A stretch of DNA of 60,000 bases from Membranipora membranacea (lineage: Eukaryota > Bryozoa > Gymnolaemata > Cheilostomatida > Membraniporidae): contig OU612070.1 of assembly GCA_914767715.1 (NCBI GenBank), positions 15,767,501-15,827,500 of the forward strand, read 5' to 3'. The notes under the pieces were generated by a model. It searched no databases and had not been told where the DNA came from. It saw nothing but the letters and a program-made list of their open reading frames with translations. The position numbers and the translations under genes are program-made. Positions 1 through 12,439 of this stretch are shown in pieces (position 1 is the stretch's first letter; every line of letters begins with the position of its first letter).

Positions 1-595
1 TATAAATCATTTCTCTTGCTAATAACCATGAATTTACTACAATTAGCAGTATTAGCTTCTAAGTTTGGGGGTTTGAAGCAATATCATTATTGTTATGGTT
101 ATTTTAGTAAACTATAATGTAAGCAATGGATGAAAAGTTTGAATTTTCTCAGTACATGTTCTTTTGTCCAGTGGCTCTCTAGTGGGATGGAAATTGGCTG
201 ACATTGAGACTGAAAGTCAGTGTCATTAAAGGAAGTCAGGCTAATTCCAAAATTGAACAAGGAACAGCTATTTTTAAACTCACAACTCTGTTGTAGGGAT
301 GACATCATTTGCTTCAGCGTTGAGTCAAAACCATATCCTGAAGCTGACATCCTCAGTTTCTGCTTGTTAGGTTACCAAATATTCTAAATGATTAGCATTA
401 TTTGCTGGATTAAATTTAGACCTGAACATATGAGTATAACTAAACCTTGGCCTCGACAGTAAAGCGAAGCTGACCTATGTGTGGAATTTTCCAATATTAT
501 TCTGCCGAAAGTAATTGCACAATAAACAAGGCAGCAAATTCTGATTAGATTTCATCCTGCTTCCATTTTCATAATTTTTTTCTTTCTGTTAACAG
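1..595. other. Intron sequence of the E-protein gene upstream of the first visible exon
   Basis: No exon can be supported here. The stretch ends in a pyrimidine-rich tract and an AG acceptor at 594-595, so it is the 3' part of an intron. The N-terminal exons of the gene (the AD1 region in known E proteins) must lie upstream of the window. Confidence 0.7.
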
Positions 596-3500
596 GGGTA
601 CCCAGAAGAATTTCAATCCGGTACACATCCCACCTCTTTTCCCAACTACTATCTCGGTAAGCATGTTTTACTCATTTCAACATTACTTTTCGCAAAAATT
701 TAATGAATCACAAAGGTTGACCACTAAATACAACATAGTAACAGCATACCCACAACTAGGGGACTGGATGTAGGCTTGATACTATCTACAACTACTAAAA
801 TAGTGACAGGTTATTACACAAGTTTCGCGTAATTCTAACTGATGGAATTGACAAGCGAATCTTGTGATCAAAAGCCGCCTGCCTCCATTCAAATGGCCTT
901 ATCCGGTTCACTTGTCAGGAATTTGTCACTTTTTGATGCCAACATTATGACAAATTTAAGCATCTGCTGATTCTATGAATCCAAAGGAATGCTGCTGCCA
1001 AGTTGTCTGAATTTGGCTCTCAAAACTTTATATTGCTGTCTTGATTAGATGAATGATATTAAAAGTGTTGCAACATAAATAATGAGTTTGGATTGTTTTA
1101 TGAGTGATTGATATGCTAAGTAATGTTCCAGCCTTCGATAGTTGAGTTATGTCAGCGTGGGGTTTTATTGCCTTGGGTCCTTTTACTTGTATCACGCTGT
1201 CTGGTGTTAGCCATAAAAAGGGAAGCACAAAAAAAACCCCAAATTTTACTGTTGTGTTGGTGTGGGGGATGATTTGATAGCTCCCGGCCAGCAGCAAAAA
1301 CCACAAGTATTCCTTGACAATCCCAAAAAGTGGTCTAACGCCCAAAGCCAATATGGCTCATTTTAGTAGTATCAGAGACATGGTTTTTTTATGGTAAATT
1401 CCAAGACAGACAATTATAATGATAGTGCCTGGGAAATATAGAGAAAACTTTTTCGTAAGGCATTTTGTTGTTTTGTATATTTTATAGTTTGTTTTTCCAA
1501 ACATGTATCTCAACAAGTTAAACAATGATGTTTATTTGCGGAATTTGCAGCATTGTAGCAAGTTGCTTGGGATGCTGTCGAATGGAAGGCCAATATTCAT
1601 AGTAATAGTCACAAACCGCATTAATCAAAAGCTAGCTAAGGAGTTTAAGAAAATAAGATAAGGTCTTACCCTCCAACTTCTTGGGCCAGTTCTTTGGTCA
1701 GTTGCCATACTTCAGCATATATTGAGAGAGTTCTGTTGCTCATTACAATGGTGAATTATTATGTGCTAAGAGTTGTCTTTTCTTGAGCAGGCGATGGACG
1801 AGGAATACCTAACGATATTTACACTGCGGGTTATCCGTCAGCACATTTAATGACAAATTCTACATACCCTGCCTCTTCATATACTGCGCATCTATCCACT
1901 CCAGCCGCGACGGCTACCCAACTGGTAAGTCAAAATTACATGCACCAGTTTTTTCATAGGCAAAGTTGTGGTATATATTTACAGTCTCTTGTTGAAGCTC
2001 ATGCTATGCAGTAGAGAGAGAGACTGGCCTTACCGATATTTGTAAACAAAACATTAAGATCAAAATGTTGTAGTAACCTCTTAGATCCGGATTTAACCTC
2101 ATTTATTTCCTGTAAACAGAGGCCTACATGGATGAGATAAGAGCCCATACAATGAGCTGGTGACATTCAGTCGTCACAATCTAACAGTGCAGTCACTTCC
2201 ATACTAAGCCTAGGGACATTCAAGAACTCATACTCTCAGGAAGAAAAAAATATCAGAGATGCTGTATTGAGTATCGATTAATTCACTCAGTGGCTTATCC
2301 ACCATCAGTAACCTTCAACCATTATCAAAGATTTTAATCACGCATTCTCTTTATGTTCACAGCTATATGGTAACAGTGATCCAGCCAGCAGTGGTGCCGC
2401 ATATGCTCAGTCAGCAACAGATCCGCAATCTCCCAACAATTCAGGTACTATTCAACATCACAAGTCATTTTTTGGATATGAATCTAAAATACAAACAACA
2501 TCTTGATAATAGATTAGTTTTGAGCATGTTGGGCAAGAAAACTTAGTTAACCAACCACCAGGGCAAGTGCAGGGCACCGGAATTCAGCCAAGTTATGAAT
2601 CTCAGGGTCTGCTCTGCGACAACCTCTCCCAGCAACCTATGACTCAGGATACATACAGAAAGCAAACATTCTGAACCGTAGTATGAGTGTAAGAATTCAG
2701 ATTGGTTGCATTGACTGCAGTCAATTCCAAGGCATGGTTCTTTGATTACGCATAAAAAAATTTGATATCTAAGTTGTAGCTCCAAATAAATGTAACAAGC
2801 CTCCTTTTTGCAAAGGACTACACGTCCCTCAAGAGCTACCCTAGTAGGTCTATTAAAGCAGTAAAGAACCTTTATTTGCTTTTTTTAGACAACACAAAAC
2901 AGACATGGGGAGCCTCTACCTCTCAGTTTGATGGCTCTACAGCACCTACCATGGTGAGTCTATTTAATATCCGACCCTGCTTCGTTTTTTGGGAGAATTC
3001 GCTACAGAATAACTTTCAGCATGATGTTATAGTTTATAAGTTTATGGTTCAAGTGTGAGCATGACTACTTGAAACAAGTAAACATCTCATGCATGATACT
3101 GATACCAACAAATGTTTGAAGCGTGCTGTTAGATCAGAAGAGTCATCCAAACCTCACTTTCATCATGCATGCCAAGGTTATGAAACATCCATTAGTAAGC
3201 TAAAGAAGGAAGTTGCATGAGAATTTTTATGGATAATGCAATTAGTACTAACCACTCAATGCATGTCACTTTTTAGCCTTCAGTAATTCCCACTAGTTCA
3301 GCAGCCCTACTGAGTTTTGACGACCCAGTTGGAGAAGCAATGAATGTCCTCCAAGAGCATGCATCCATCACGAACTATCAGACCCAGTCATCTTATGGCA
3401 GCAGTAAAGAGGGAGTGACTCCCACAGGATTGGACCCAACCACAGAATCATTGGTACGTCTCATGGACAGGGCCAAACAACTCCATGACTCACTCCTTAA

Positions 3501-6500
3501 CACTGCAGACGATGATGATATGTACGATGAATATGATGATGAACCAAACTCAGGCAGCAGGGTAAACATGAAAGCACAAATGTAGTGCATGCTAGCTTGG
3601 CTTACCCCAAACTTCCCTCTGTCTGCCTAACCCCCTACTGCCTAAAACCATACCCTTTTCTTGAATCACTAATGATCAACCTTTTTTGCTAACAACTGAA
3701 GCTTTGAACATCAACGGGCTACACTGCAAGCAAATTTTTCCTACTTCTTTTACCTCAACAAAATGATCATGACGAGGTCACCTTTTTAAAATTTTGATTT
3801 CACATGCAAATTAGTTCTACATTTTGCACCATTTTCTCTTCCTGTTAGGATCCCTGAGAATTTTGCTCCGTCTTTGTGCTGATCAATGACAAATCAGTTG
3901 GACTGACTGCACTATCGAGTGGTTAAGTGAGGTTGGAGGCAAATTTTTCATCCTTAGTGAATGAGTGGTTATAGCAGAGCTTTTAAAGGGAAAAAGTTGG
4001 ATGAAAAATCGTAGTCGCATATCGGTATCCGCTTCTGTTGATTCCTCGCCTTTTCATCACAGGCAGCGTCAAGGTGCTTGGATCCTCATTCAGTTTTGTG
4101 GAGTTGTAGCTCCTGTTTTGCTGCCGCTGATTGTAATTATCACAAGGTTGCACTGGGTGGCAGGCAGCTGCCGAAAATTAATGGGCCACGATTATATCTG
4201 TTCGCTATGCAGGGCATCTGGATTTTGTTGTATTTCAAATGTCTGTTGTTAATTACGCAAGGTGTTAAGCAGTGCTTTCCCCTCATGAACAATCAGTCAA
4301 ATTAGTGGAATTAACACTTTTTCTATTTTATTTCAGGTTAAGAATAATATAAATTCATGCCAAGTTTCTTTGAACTGTTGGTTTTGCCTCAAAAATTCCA
4401 AAAGGAATTTCTGGTTTGGTAATTGGAATGTTTTGGAAGAAATTTATTATTACATCATAAACTCAAACCAAAGAGAATGATGCTTTGGCGCGTAAACAAC
4501 CAAATTGAGCGGAAATATTTTTCCTATTCTATACCAGATACAGGTGCTTTCCATTCCTGCTGTTGTATATCTCAGATGGTTCTTTTTGATTTCAATTTCT
4601 TTTGGACTTTTAACATTTTCACAATTTTGTTGTTGAAAAAAAGGGAGAAAATTGCTGACAAAATTAGTGATGAAGTTTAACAGCACCTTGTTTATAACAA
4701 TCTACATTCATTTCCATTTACACAATAGGAAAAAAAGACGAAATCATTGATGACGTTAAACAGCGCCTTGTTTATATCGAGCTACATTCATTTCCAAAGT
4801 GGATATCACATGACTTTAGATTTTGATGAATAGATCTTGACATCGAAATGATTATTTTGTGGGAAGATTAACAACAAAATGACATTCTACAAGTATAACT
4901 TGTCAGTTCTAATGTGTTTAGCAGCAATAAGCTAATTATGATGATTACTTTCCCAGGTTTTTGTGTTTTAAACTTTGAAAGATCACTGCGAACGTTTTGC
5001 TCTAAATTGAGCGATTTCTGGCTTGGCACTCTCATCAATATAATATATCATGGCTAGCGATGCTGCTATGATGCTGCTGCCCCATATAGTGTATAAAGGG
5101 TTATTGAGATGTTCGTTTATTGCTGTGGTCTAATAGCTTTTCCATGTTTATTAGACCACATATGGCTGCAATAAACTGTTGCATCAAGTTATTTTGGTTT
5201 TGATCATCGAGCAGAGAATTGAACTCAGACATTGACTGGTCTGAATTCGTTTGAGCTAGTAGGTCCAGTCTTACATCATTTGTGTAGCGGCTACTTTTAA
5301 TTGTGAGTCGACTCAGCATTGACTTCTTTGTCTAGGAATTGGGCATTTTGTTTTTTAATGTCCATTTCAATGGGCTTTTAATAGAAAGTAATTAGATTAC
5401 TATCAAAGCTGAGTTGCTGATCTGAACTTCACAAGACAAACAGCGAGATTTATTATCAACAAATCAGGAAGTCATCAAAGTAACTAACTTCTATCAGGAT
5501 AATGTTTTGACAAACAAAAGCTAAACAACGGATAGTCTCTTTGTGATTTGAAGAAAACAATGCAAAGTTTTAGTGGTGGTGCTAGCGGAGGTTCTTCACA
5601 CAGGAACTTACAGGAGTTGGACATGGATCTCTGGTGTACACAGTGTATGTGGGGACCGCCCCACTCTTACTCTTCATGCCCGCATCAAACTAACGCTGGT
5701 TCTCAGGCTGTATATTCTAATCCCTATGCCTATCATCACACACAAGGGGTGTTACCCCCCTCTTTACAGATGCCTCCTCCCCCCTCAGTACCGCACACCC
5801 CTCAGTCACCTTACTATATGACATGGGTAAGCTCACTCACTCACATCTGACTTGACTTCTTGGCTGAGTAGGCTTGAAATGTCTCCGTGAAATCTTGTTT
5901 TAAAGTTTCCTAAAGTTGCTTTGTTTTACTAGGTCGGAGAACAGGTTTCTTTCTGCCTTTTTTTGGGTATCAATGCTTAAGGATAAGGTAAAATTCACTT
6001 GAAGAACTAGGGATAGAGTCTGATTGCAAATTAGTTTGTCAAAAAATGTGAACTTCTTTTGATTCAAGTTTTGATTTCGACTGATGTAACCAGGAATAAC
6101 AACAACTGAATTCTGTTTACCACATAATGACAGTATGTCGGAAAATTCCCTTGCATGGAGCAAGTGTTTTTGCAGCTCAACTTTGAATTTTTTTTACTTT
6201 TGTTGCCAAGTTGGATGAGAGGGGCACACTTTAAATTATTTTTTCCAATCAAGCCAAAATATGTTTGCTCGCTAAACCAATTTCTACTGAATTTTCCTGC
6301 TAGTATCTTTCAACATTGCTAGCTGATATCACTATAACTTTTTAGAGGTTCTCTCCTCCAAAAAAAAGTATGGTAACCTGAATAAGTCGAGGTCATACAA
6401 TGTAATATCTATGATAAGCAAAATAATACCTGCCTATATCTTAACCCAGAGTGCGAAGTGAATTCTATGCTCATAGAGAACAGTCTATGATGTTCAAAAC

Positions 6501-9500
6501 TTCAGCTGCATATTTATTTTAATTTCATTTTCAGCAAAGTCAAGGCTACCTTCAATAAACTTGAAAGCCATGTGAGGCATACCATGGCATGCATTCACTT
6601 TGGGTAATGATGGACCTCCCCCCCCCAACAAAGCTTGCAAGACAGGCTAAGAACATCTGATCTTTTGATCCGATACAGAATTCTCCAATTTCAAACTGTT
6701 TTTGATGTTGTATAATTTTTTTTTGAATTTTTTGTAGCCTACAGCCCAATACACCACAGATTCCAGCCAACCAGGTAAGGAGTTAAACTGAGCGATACTT
6801 TACGTATCTCTTAACCTTTTTCTCCTCTAAACAGGTTCTATATGTATCCACAATGGTTTCTTTCTACACATGCGCTCGAAATATTTTGTGGTCAGAGTGC
6901 CATCACTCCAATTCTGGTTTCTTTAAATGCATGTAAAACCTACAAGTACAGGAAGGGAAAAGGACAGTTTGGTCAATTTGCTTGTACGTCTAGACATCTA
7001 GGCCTCCTTCTGCTTTCTTCGGCCCCTTCCATAGTACATTGTCTGAGCTTCACACGATCCAAGATTGACACTAGATTTCGATTAAATAGTAAGCTCTCAT
7101 AAAAGATTTGAAGATTTAACTGCAATCATTTTTTGTTATTTTATAAAAAAGACTCAAAACTTCAAGAGGTTGGTTGAATCACGTTAACAAATAATTTATA
7201 CCAGGCTTTTCATCTTTATTTCCGAAAAAAATTCTTTCCTTTAACGTTTAAATTCCGTTGATGGGATGGGAGATCCTGCCAATTGGCATACTTAGTACAT
7301 CTCTCACTTTATAGTGTAGAGTTCTCGGCAGCATGAAATGTGAATAAAATTAAACACTGATGTTCGATGTACAGATCAATTATTAGCGTATTGATAGGCT
7401 GAATTCTGTACCCGATGACACAATCAAGTCCATATGGTACTGATATCTACCCCAATTAACATGAAGAGCTTGAATAGCAAAAGGTTTCCAAGCGAGACCC
7501 CGAAAAAGTTGTGTAGACAAGGCATCAAAAGATACCCTGAAGAAATATATCTCAGACTTAAGACTTGAATAACGGAGGATTGCCAAGCAAAACCCAAAAA
7601 TAGTATAGACAAGGCATCAAAAGAAACCCTGAAAAAAATATACAAGACCTTATATAAAGAGTCTACTGAAAAATATCAACTTCATTTCTATTGACTTCAT
7701 TTATATCAACCAACATTTTTGTTATGGTCATCTAAACAATTCGTAGATTCTCTAGTAATTGTCAGCATCATTGCAGTTCCTTATCGCTCAGTGATTTTTT
7801 TTCTAGGAGGCTCAAAACCACGCATAAGTAAAGCAAAGGAGACCACATCTCTAAACTCAGCTGACGAGAGCGACAGCCAATCATCTCTCAAAGTAGGAGG
7901 TCCTTCAACAGCAAAGAGGACAAGATATGACGGAGATGGGTCTCTAGATGAGTGAGTAAATTATTATTTGTCTATTTTCTTTGCAGAAACTGGTGTGAAA
8001 GTAATATCTGATCCACCCAGTCCAAAGTGTACAATGTATGCTTCATAAGAGTGTTTTAGAAAGTTCTCGATGGGACAACCCGATAACCGGTAAACCCTCT
8101 TTGTTGAAAAACTGTAAATTATGCCTTGTTTATCTTCTGTATTCGTTATGTATTGTGAAAACAAACACACAAATACGTACATACACAAAACACCATTGTT
8201 TCCAAGGCAGAATCTAGCACAAAAACATTAGGCATAGTAATAATCTGTTTGCCTTATGCTGATAAAAACAAGGATTCACACACTAAAATCATCCATAATG
8301 TATTACTTTTATCGAAAATTTATTATTTTGATAGTTTTAAACAATGTGACAGGAAGTAATCATCGAATGTTATATATACACTTTTTTATATGGCAGACAA
8401 TATCATCATGGAAGGATGTTTTCCAGAACGTGCCAAAGAAATTACAGCAAAAGTTTGTGGGGTAAAAATGTTACGCATGAATCATCTGCTTGAATATTTT
8501 ACGTTATGTGACAATAACATAAACTTGATAATTTCAGAGATGAAGTCATTGATCCCGATGAGACCCCAGAGATGAAGCAGGAGAGAGAACGTCAGCGACG
8601 CATGGCTAACAACGCCAGAGAGAGGATCAGAGTTAGAGATATCAACGAAGCATTCAAAGAGCTAGGAAGGATGTGTCAGATGCACATGCAGAATGACAAA
8701 CCTCAGACTAAACTTACCGTGCTGCAGCAAGCCGTCAACATCATTACGTCGTTAGAAGGAGCAGTGAGAGGTAAGATCATTTTAATACGAATTTTTTCTG
8801 AATTTTTGGTTGAAACATCGTCCTGATTATCATAAGATTGATAACAAAGAGGCCAATATTCTGTCAATGTTCTGGCGTGCCTTAAATTGGAGTATTGCAG
8901 TATCTTGTAAAAGTCACCCCTTTATACTATGGGATGATTTTATTTAATGGTTTTTAAATTCCACTGTTTCAATAATTGTAAGTTTTCTTAGTATTTTTTC
9001 TACTTGTTACTAGAATTCAGCAAAAATCTCCATGATAGTTGTATAGAGAAATGTTAAAAATTGAAATTCCCCAATGTTTAAACTGGTAAAGACACCAAAG
9101 CTCAGCGAATTTTCTAAGTTTCGTGCTATTAAATTTTCATTCTGTAGGACCACAATAAATTATTATTTCTCTTTGCCTTGTAAATAATTATCAGACTCAG
9201 TGGAACTATGATTTACAGAGATTAGATAAATTAGGTTCTGTACTTCTGTCGGCAAATTCAGAGGTTTTTTCCAATGTAAGGTCTATGGATGAGTATGAGA
9301 TTCCGCTCATCAATAACTTTGATCTGATCGTAATAACAGAAAACATGGTCAATGTTTTCTCATACAAATTAACTGATCTTCTAATTTTTTGCGATGATGA
9401 TCACTTGTGTGAATTTAAAATCTACATAAGAACATAAAATTTCCAAAGCCAATACTTTCGGTTCATATTTTCTTGGAGGTACATCATCAACAAGTATTTG

Positions 9501-10405
9501 ATTGTATTTCTCATTTTGATATTTTGTTTACAGAGAGGAACTTGAACCCTAAGCAGGCCTGTTTGAAACGCAGAGAAGAAGAGAAGGGAGAGATTCCTAG
9601 CTCTATGACTGGTGCAAGTGCTGCGGTCGATCCTCTAGCAGGTAAATACTGTCTTTACAAGGACCATAGACTTAATTATTGAGTCTATCACAATGACTTG
9701 TTATGTTACTATATTGTTATGATTCCAATCTGACCATGGTATTAAATTTCAAGTATGCCAATTTTGATAACATAACGACAGTTTACTTGTATGGGAAAAT
9801 TAGTCGAAGTTGAGGCAACTCCAAATTCAGACAAGTGAGAAATGCATATTTGCAAAGAAGTCGAGCCTGCTGGTACTGGCTAATATTGTAACAACAGGGA
9901 AGGTGGGAGGGGTCCCACCCTCTTTGGTTACAATATATGCTGCAATAGAAATGGTAGTTGTCCTACCTTGATATCTATGATGTGTTTATTGGTCTATTCA
10001 TTTGTAAATTTAATCAATCCAGCCTTTCCAGTTTGATCCACATATTGCCTTATAGAAACTAAAGAGCTTATGCGACAACAGACATTTTGACCTGACAAGA
10101 TATTCCGATGGTTCGAAACTGTACTTACTGAAATAAGGAACAATGTTTTAAGACAACCCTCTCTTTGCTTTACAGCAGCCCGACAGGCCAGTCTACCGAT
10201 GTCATCTCGGGCTCCAGCAAGCTCATCATTTCCTTACGCCACTTCTACAGCAGCACCGGGCGGTCAGCCCTCTCAGAGTGTATATCCTGATTACTACAGC
10301 TCACAGATGATGGCTCATCGCCTCACCACTGATAGCATGGTACCACAGAACGTGACCGTGTCTGCCAAACCTCCTGCAGTCTCTAACAGTGGTCAGATGC
10401 CCTGA
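596..10405 (+). CDS. TCF3/4/12: E-protein class I bHLH transcription factor (TCF3/TCF4/TCF12, daughterless type), 3' part of gene
   Basis: Class I bHLH factors bind CANNTG E-boxes in the nucleus as homodimers or as partners of tissue-specific bHLH proteins. Ten + strand exons with GT-AG borders fit one frame: 596-656, 1791-1924, 2363-2444, 2889-2953, 3277-3561, 6738-6774, 7807-7951, 8538-8770, 9534-9641 and 10176-10405. They total 1380 nt, an exact 459 codons plus TGA. The first exons are Ser/Thr/Tyr-rich (linker). Exon 5 carries an LH/AD2-like segment ([10 protein letters not shown]) and an acidic run. The exon at 8538 has the basic region ([16 protein letters not shown]) and the HLH; the exon at 9534 has the diagnostic [18 protein letters not shown]. 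The protein ends in GQMP, close to the GQM end of vertebrate E proteins. The N-terminus is outside the window. A second, alternative start is likely at 5560. I cannot assign it to one vertebrate paralogue; a single pre-duplication orthologue is expected in an invertebrate. Confidence 0.93.
3277..3561 (+). CDS. E-protein exon with LH/AD2-like segment and acidic tail
   Basis: This 285-nt, phase 0/0 exon encodes 95 residues. A helix-forming stretch ([17 protein letters not shown]) resembles the loop-helix activation segment of vertebrate E proteins, in which the corresponding helix reads EDALHVLRNHA. It is followed by a Ser/Thr-rich linker, [16 protein letters not shown], and an Asp/Glu/Tyr run just before the donor. 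Because it ends in phase 0, it and the alternative exon at 5560-5826 can both join the exon at 6738 without a frame change. Confidence 0.85.
4661..4795. repeat. Diverged tandem duplication, period 80 bp
   Basis: Positions 4661-4715 and 4741-4795 align over about 55 bp. Both copies contain AACAGC(A/G)CCTTGTTTATA and end in CTACATTCATTTCC. They lie in the long E-protein intron. No function is implied. Confidence 0.7.
5560..5826 (+). CDS. Candidate alternative internal first exon of the E-protein gene
   Basis: An 89-codon open block starts at ATG 5560 in a good context (AAAACAATGC) and ends TGG|GTAAGC at 5826 in phase 0. That is exactly the phase needed to join the exon at 6738. An in-frame stop lies just upstream at 5533-5535, and no strong pyrimidine tract with AG precedes the ATG, so a transcription start inside the gene is more likely than a cassette exon. 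The peptide is Ser/Gly-rich at the start, then has [11 protein letters not shown] and a Pro/Tyr-rich tail ([20 protein letters not shown]). Vertebrate TCF4 and TCF12 are known to use internal alternative 5' exons, which supports the reading. A weak acceptor AG at 5552-5553 would allow the alternative that it is an in-frame internal exon. Confidence 0.6.
7469..7643. repeat. Tandem duplication in E-protein intron, period 95 bp
   Basis: The segments starting at 7469 and 7564 align for about 80 bp. Shared blocks are CTTGAATA, CCAAGC and AGACAAGGCATCAAAAGA, and both end in CCCTGAA(G/A)AAA. Two minus-strand open frames at 7383-7645 are by-products of this duplication. It lies in the intron between exons 6738-6774 and 7807-7951. 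Confidence 0.7.
8538..8770 (+). CDS. E-protein bHLH exon
   Basis: This exon encodes an acidic lead-in, the basic region with the ERxR core (Glu contacts CA of the E-box in known bHLH-DNA complexes), helix 1 ([12 protein letters not shown]), the loop with the E-protein signature DKPQTKL, and helix 2 ending LEGAVR. Vertebrate E proteins have the same exon break before ERNLNPK. Only one bHLH exon is visible between 7951 and 9534, so there is no E12/E47-type pair of mutually exclusive exons. Confidence 0.93.
9882..9936. repeat. GC-rich stem-loop in E-protein intron
   Basis: An inverted repeat with outer arms ATATTGTAAC/GTTACAATAT and a GC-rich inner stem GGTGGGA-GGGG-TCCCACC. It lies in the last intron, about 240 bp upstream of the terminal exon. 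It could be a small MITE remnant or a structured intronic RNA; nothing decides between these. Confidence 0.65.
10176..10405 (+). CDS. E-protein terminal coding exon
   Basis: Encodes the Ser/Pro/Gln-rich C-terminal tail and the final GQMP-stop. The acceptor region reads TACAGCAGCC, a NAGNAG tandem acceptor: use of the first AG adds one Ala relative to the second. Both choices keep the frame. Confidence 0.88.
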
Positions 10406-10572
10406 TAATTCCCTCTCTCTCACTGTGATCACCTGTGATTGACGATGTTGTATAAAAGATGGTATACAGCTCCCAGAATGCACTAGCTTGTCTTCCAACT
10501 GTTCATTGGTGCAATACTACAGCAGCTAACTGAAAAGTTAATTTTCAAATCCCTCTGTTTATTGAGGGTATA

Positions 10573-10692
10573 ATTAGATCAAGTTTGATCCGTTTCGCCA
10601 GTGTCGGAATTGGCCCCTCTTCTTCGGCGTGAAAGTAGGAGGGGGGGGGAGAGGCAATTCCAGCACTGGCAAAAAAGATCAAGCTGGATCTA
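10573..10692. repeat. Inverted repeat (MITE-like) in the 3' UTR
   Basis: The left arm starts at AGATCAAGTTTGATC and runs through GCCAGTGTCGGAATTG; the right arm is its imperfect reverse complement (CAATTCCAGCACTGGC ... GATCAAGCTGGATCT). The centre is a G-rich run (AGGAGGGGGGGGAG). It would fold into a hairpin of about 120 nt in the mRNA. Related AGATCAA/GCAACTCCAAA-type elements are seen near 14272, 16293 and 23610. Confidence 0.65.
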
Positions 10693-11213
10693 GGGTACAT
10701 TAATGTAATATGTCTCATTTCATCGCTGCCTGGCAGTAGCTGTAAAACTTTTACCTGTAAGTGCAATCACTCTTCTTCTCAACGGATCTGATGACAATTA
10801 TTGTTTTCTATACAAAGCAATTGTGGTGACTAGCAATACCTTTATTTAGTCTTCCTTCATTATATTCAAAATTTTTATCTGCAATTGAATTTAAACACTA
10901 CACTATAGCTGAGTGGTGTATTCACCTCAGCTCTTAAAGTCTGTGTGTGCCCCTTCAACATTCTCTTCTCAAATAGTTATCACTACTCAATCCTCGGCCA
11001 CACTTCTACACCTTCTATCATGCAGAGCCTCACGTTTAGTTTAACGCACAGAGAAATCTTTGCTAAAGATGTATATTTATTTTTTCTGAGAGACCAGTTG
11101 GTAACCTCTGGAGTGCGCCTTTTCTTTTTGATCCCGATCATATCATGGTACATCATATATAGTATTTATCTAGGAACTGTACATAGATTTTAATATGTAC
11201 CATTTATAATTTG

Positions 11214-11219
11214 AATAAA
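11214..11219 (+). terminator. Poly(A) signal AATAAA, E-protein gene
   Basis: A canonical hexamer 809 bp after the stop codon. It is the first good AATAAA after the terminal exon, so cleavage is expected about 10-30 bp downstream. Confidence 0.55.
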
Positions 11220-12009
11220 TGAATACAATCAAAAACCACTCTGAATATTATTGAGAAAGTAACTGCAGATTCCAATTGTATTTTTTCTCCAAGACTTCTA
11301 AATGGGCCTTAATGGAACAGTATAGATACTTCTATGATGGTATATAAGCATGTCTGCAAAGTCAGTGGACATGAGTAGCTCTTGGAAATTTTTATCGGAC
11401 TAGATAACTACTTTAACCTTTGAAAACACATCTTGTTAGCTGTTGATGATCAAATTTTCAATCAAAGTATTGGCAATGTTTGAAGTCACAAAGTCTTGGC
11501 CCGTTTTGGAGGGCATACCCAAGCAATAAGCCAATATGAATCAATTACCATGGGTTATTATTCAAAGCTTCTTTGTTTCTTTGAGCCGGGGAATTTGGGA
11601 GAACTGTGAACTCCCTGATTTCAGAATGGCAAGCTACTGAATGAAGCATAGTAGCAGTTGTCCTCATCTTTTGAAAGTGAAGATAAATCAAATCTTCATC
11701 AGAACATGTCCTGTCGGCATTTTGAAAAACGGTTTTCGTCTCGTCAATACAATAATAACTGATCCATCCTCATTATAGCAGAGTATAATTAATTTTACCC
11801 CATCAATACTGGGAGCTAGTCTTTGGGTCATCCCAGTTCGGTCTGTGATTATGTTAAGGATCATACTGTGAAGTGGTATGTCCAATTTGGGCTGGTATCA
11901 GTTGATAACACTTCAGACCTGCCACAGAAGTCAGGAATCACAAAGCTTACCCCGTCATTGCACATATTGAGTAAAGCGGCATCTTATCTTATAAATCTTT
12001 ACATCAAAT

Positions 12010-12075
12010 TTATATATATATCGTATATATATCTATATATATATCAAAGCTTTATATATTTGATAGTTTTATATA
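12010..12075. repeat. AT-rich microsatellite
   Basis: Interrupted TA dinucleotide runs with CGTA and CTA interruptions. Confidence 0.85.
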
Positions 12076-12439
12076 CAGTTTAAAGCATTTGCGGGCAATC
12101 TTCATAAGACCTATTTTCAGGTGGTAAAGTTAGCTGAGCAGACAAGAAGGCTCGCAGGTTGCCCACAAACTTGTTGAGAGCCTCTGAAAAGCTGATGTCC
12201 AACGTAACTTTGATCAAAAATGAAGAAGACAGTCAGATCAGAAGCAACTGCCTACATAACCAATTGGACTGTCTTGACTCTTGATGTGTTCTTGTATGCT
12301 GATAAAGTAGAGTTTTAACCATTTGTCCTAAGCAGGAAATCCGGAGCAGATATCGCTAAAATTTTGGCACTGTAGTTATTTGAAAATTATAGAGATCTTA
12401 GGGCTATGAAAATGGGGAATGTGTGAAAGTAACTAGTCT

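Larger units (their letters stand above)
3562..6737. other. Long E-protein intron containing the alternative exon and small repeats
   Basis: About 3.2 kb between exons 3277-3561 and 6738-6774. It holds the alternative first exon (5560-5826), a diverged 55-bp direct duplication at 4661-4715 and 4741-4795 (period 80), and a stem-loop at 5114-5174 with arms built on GTTTATTGC/GCAATAAAC and TGTGGTCTAATA/TATTAGACCACA. Short open frames at 3965-4305 and 4423-4680 show no splice logic or recognisable domain and were not called. Confidence 0.6.
10406..11240 (+). other. Probable 3' UTR of the E-protein gene
   Basis: About 830 bp from the TGA to just beyond an AATAAA. No other coding signal is convincing here, and it contains an inverted repeat at 10573-10692. 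Confidence 0.6.
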
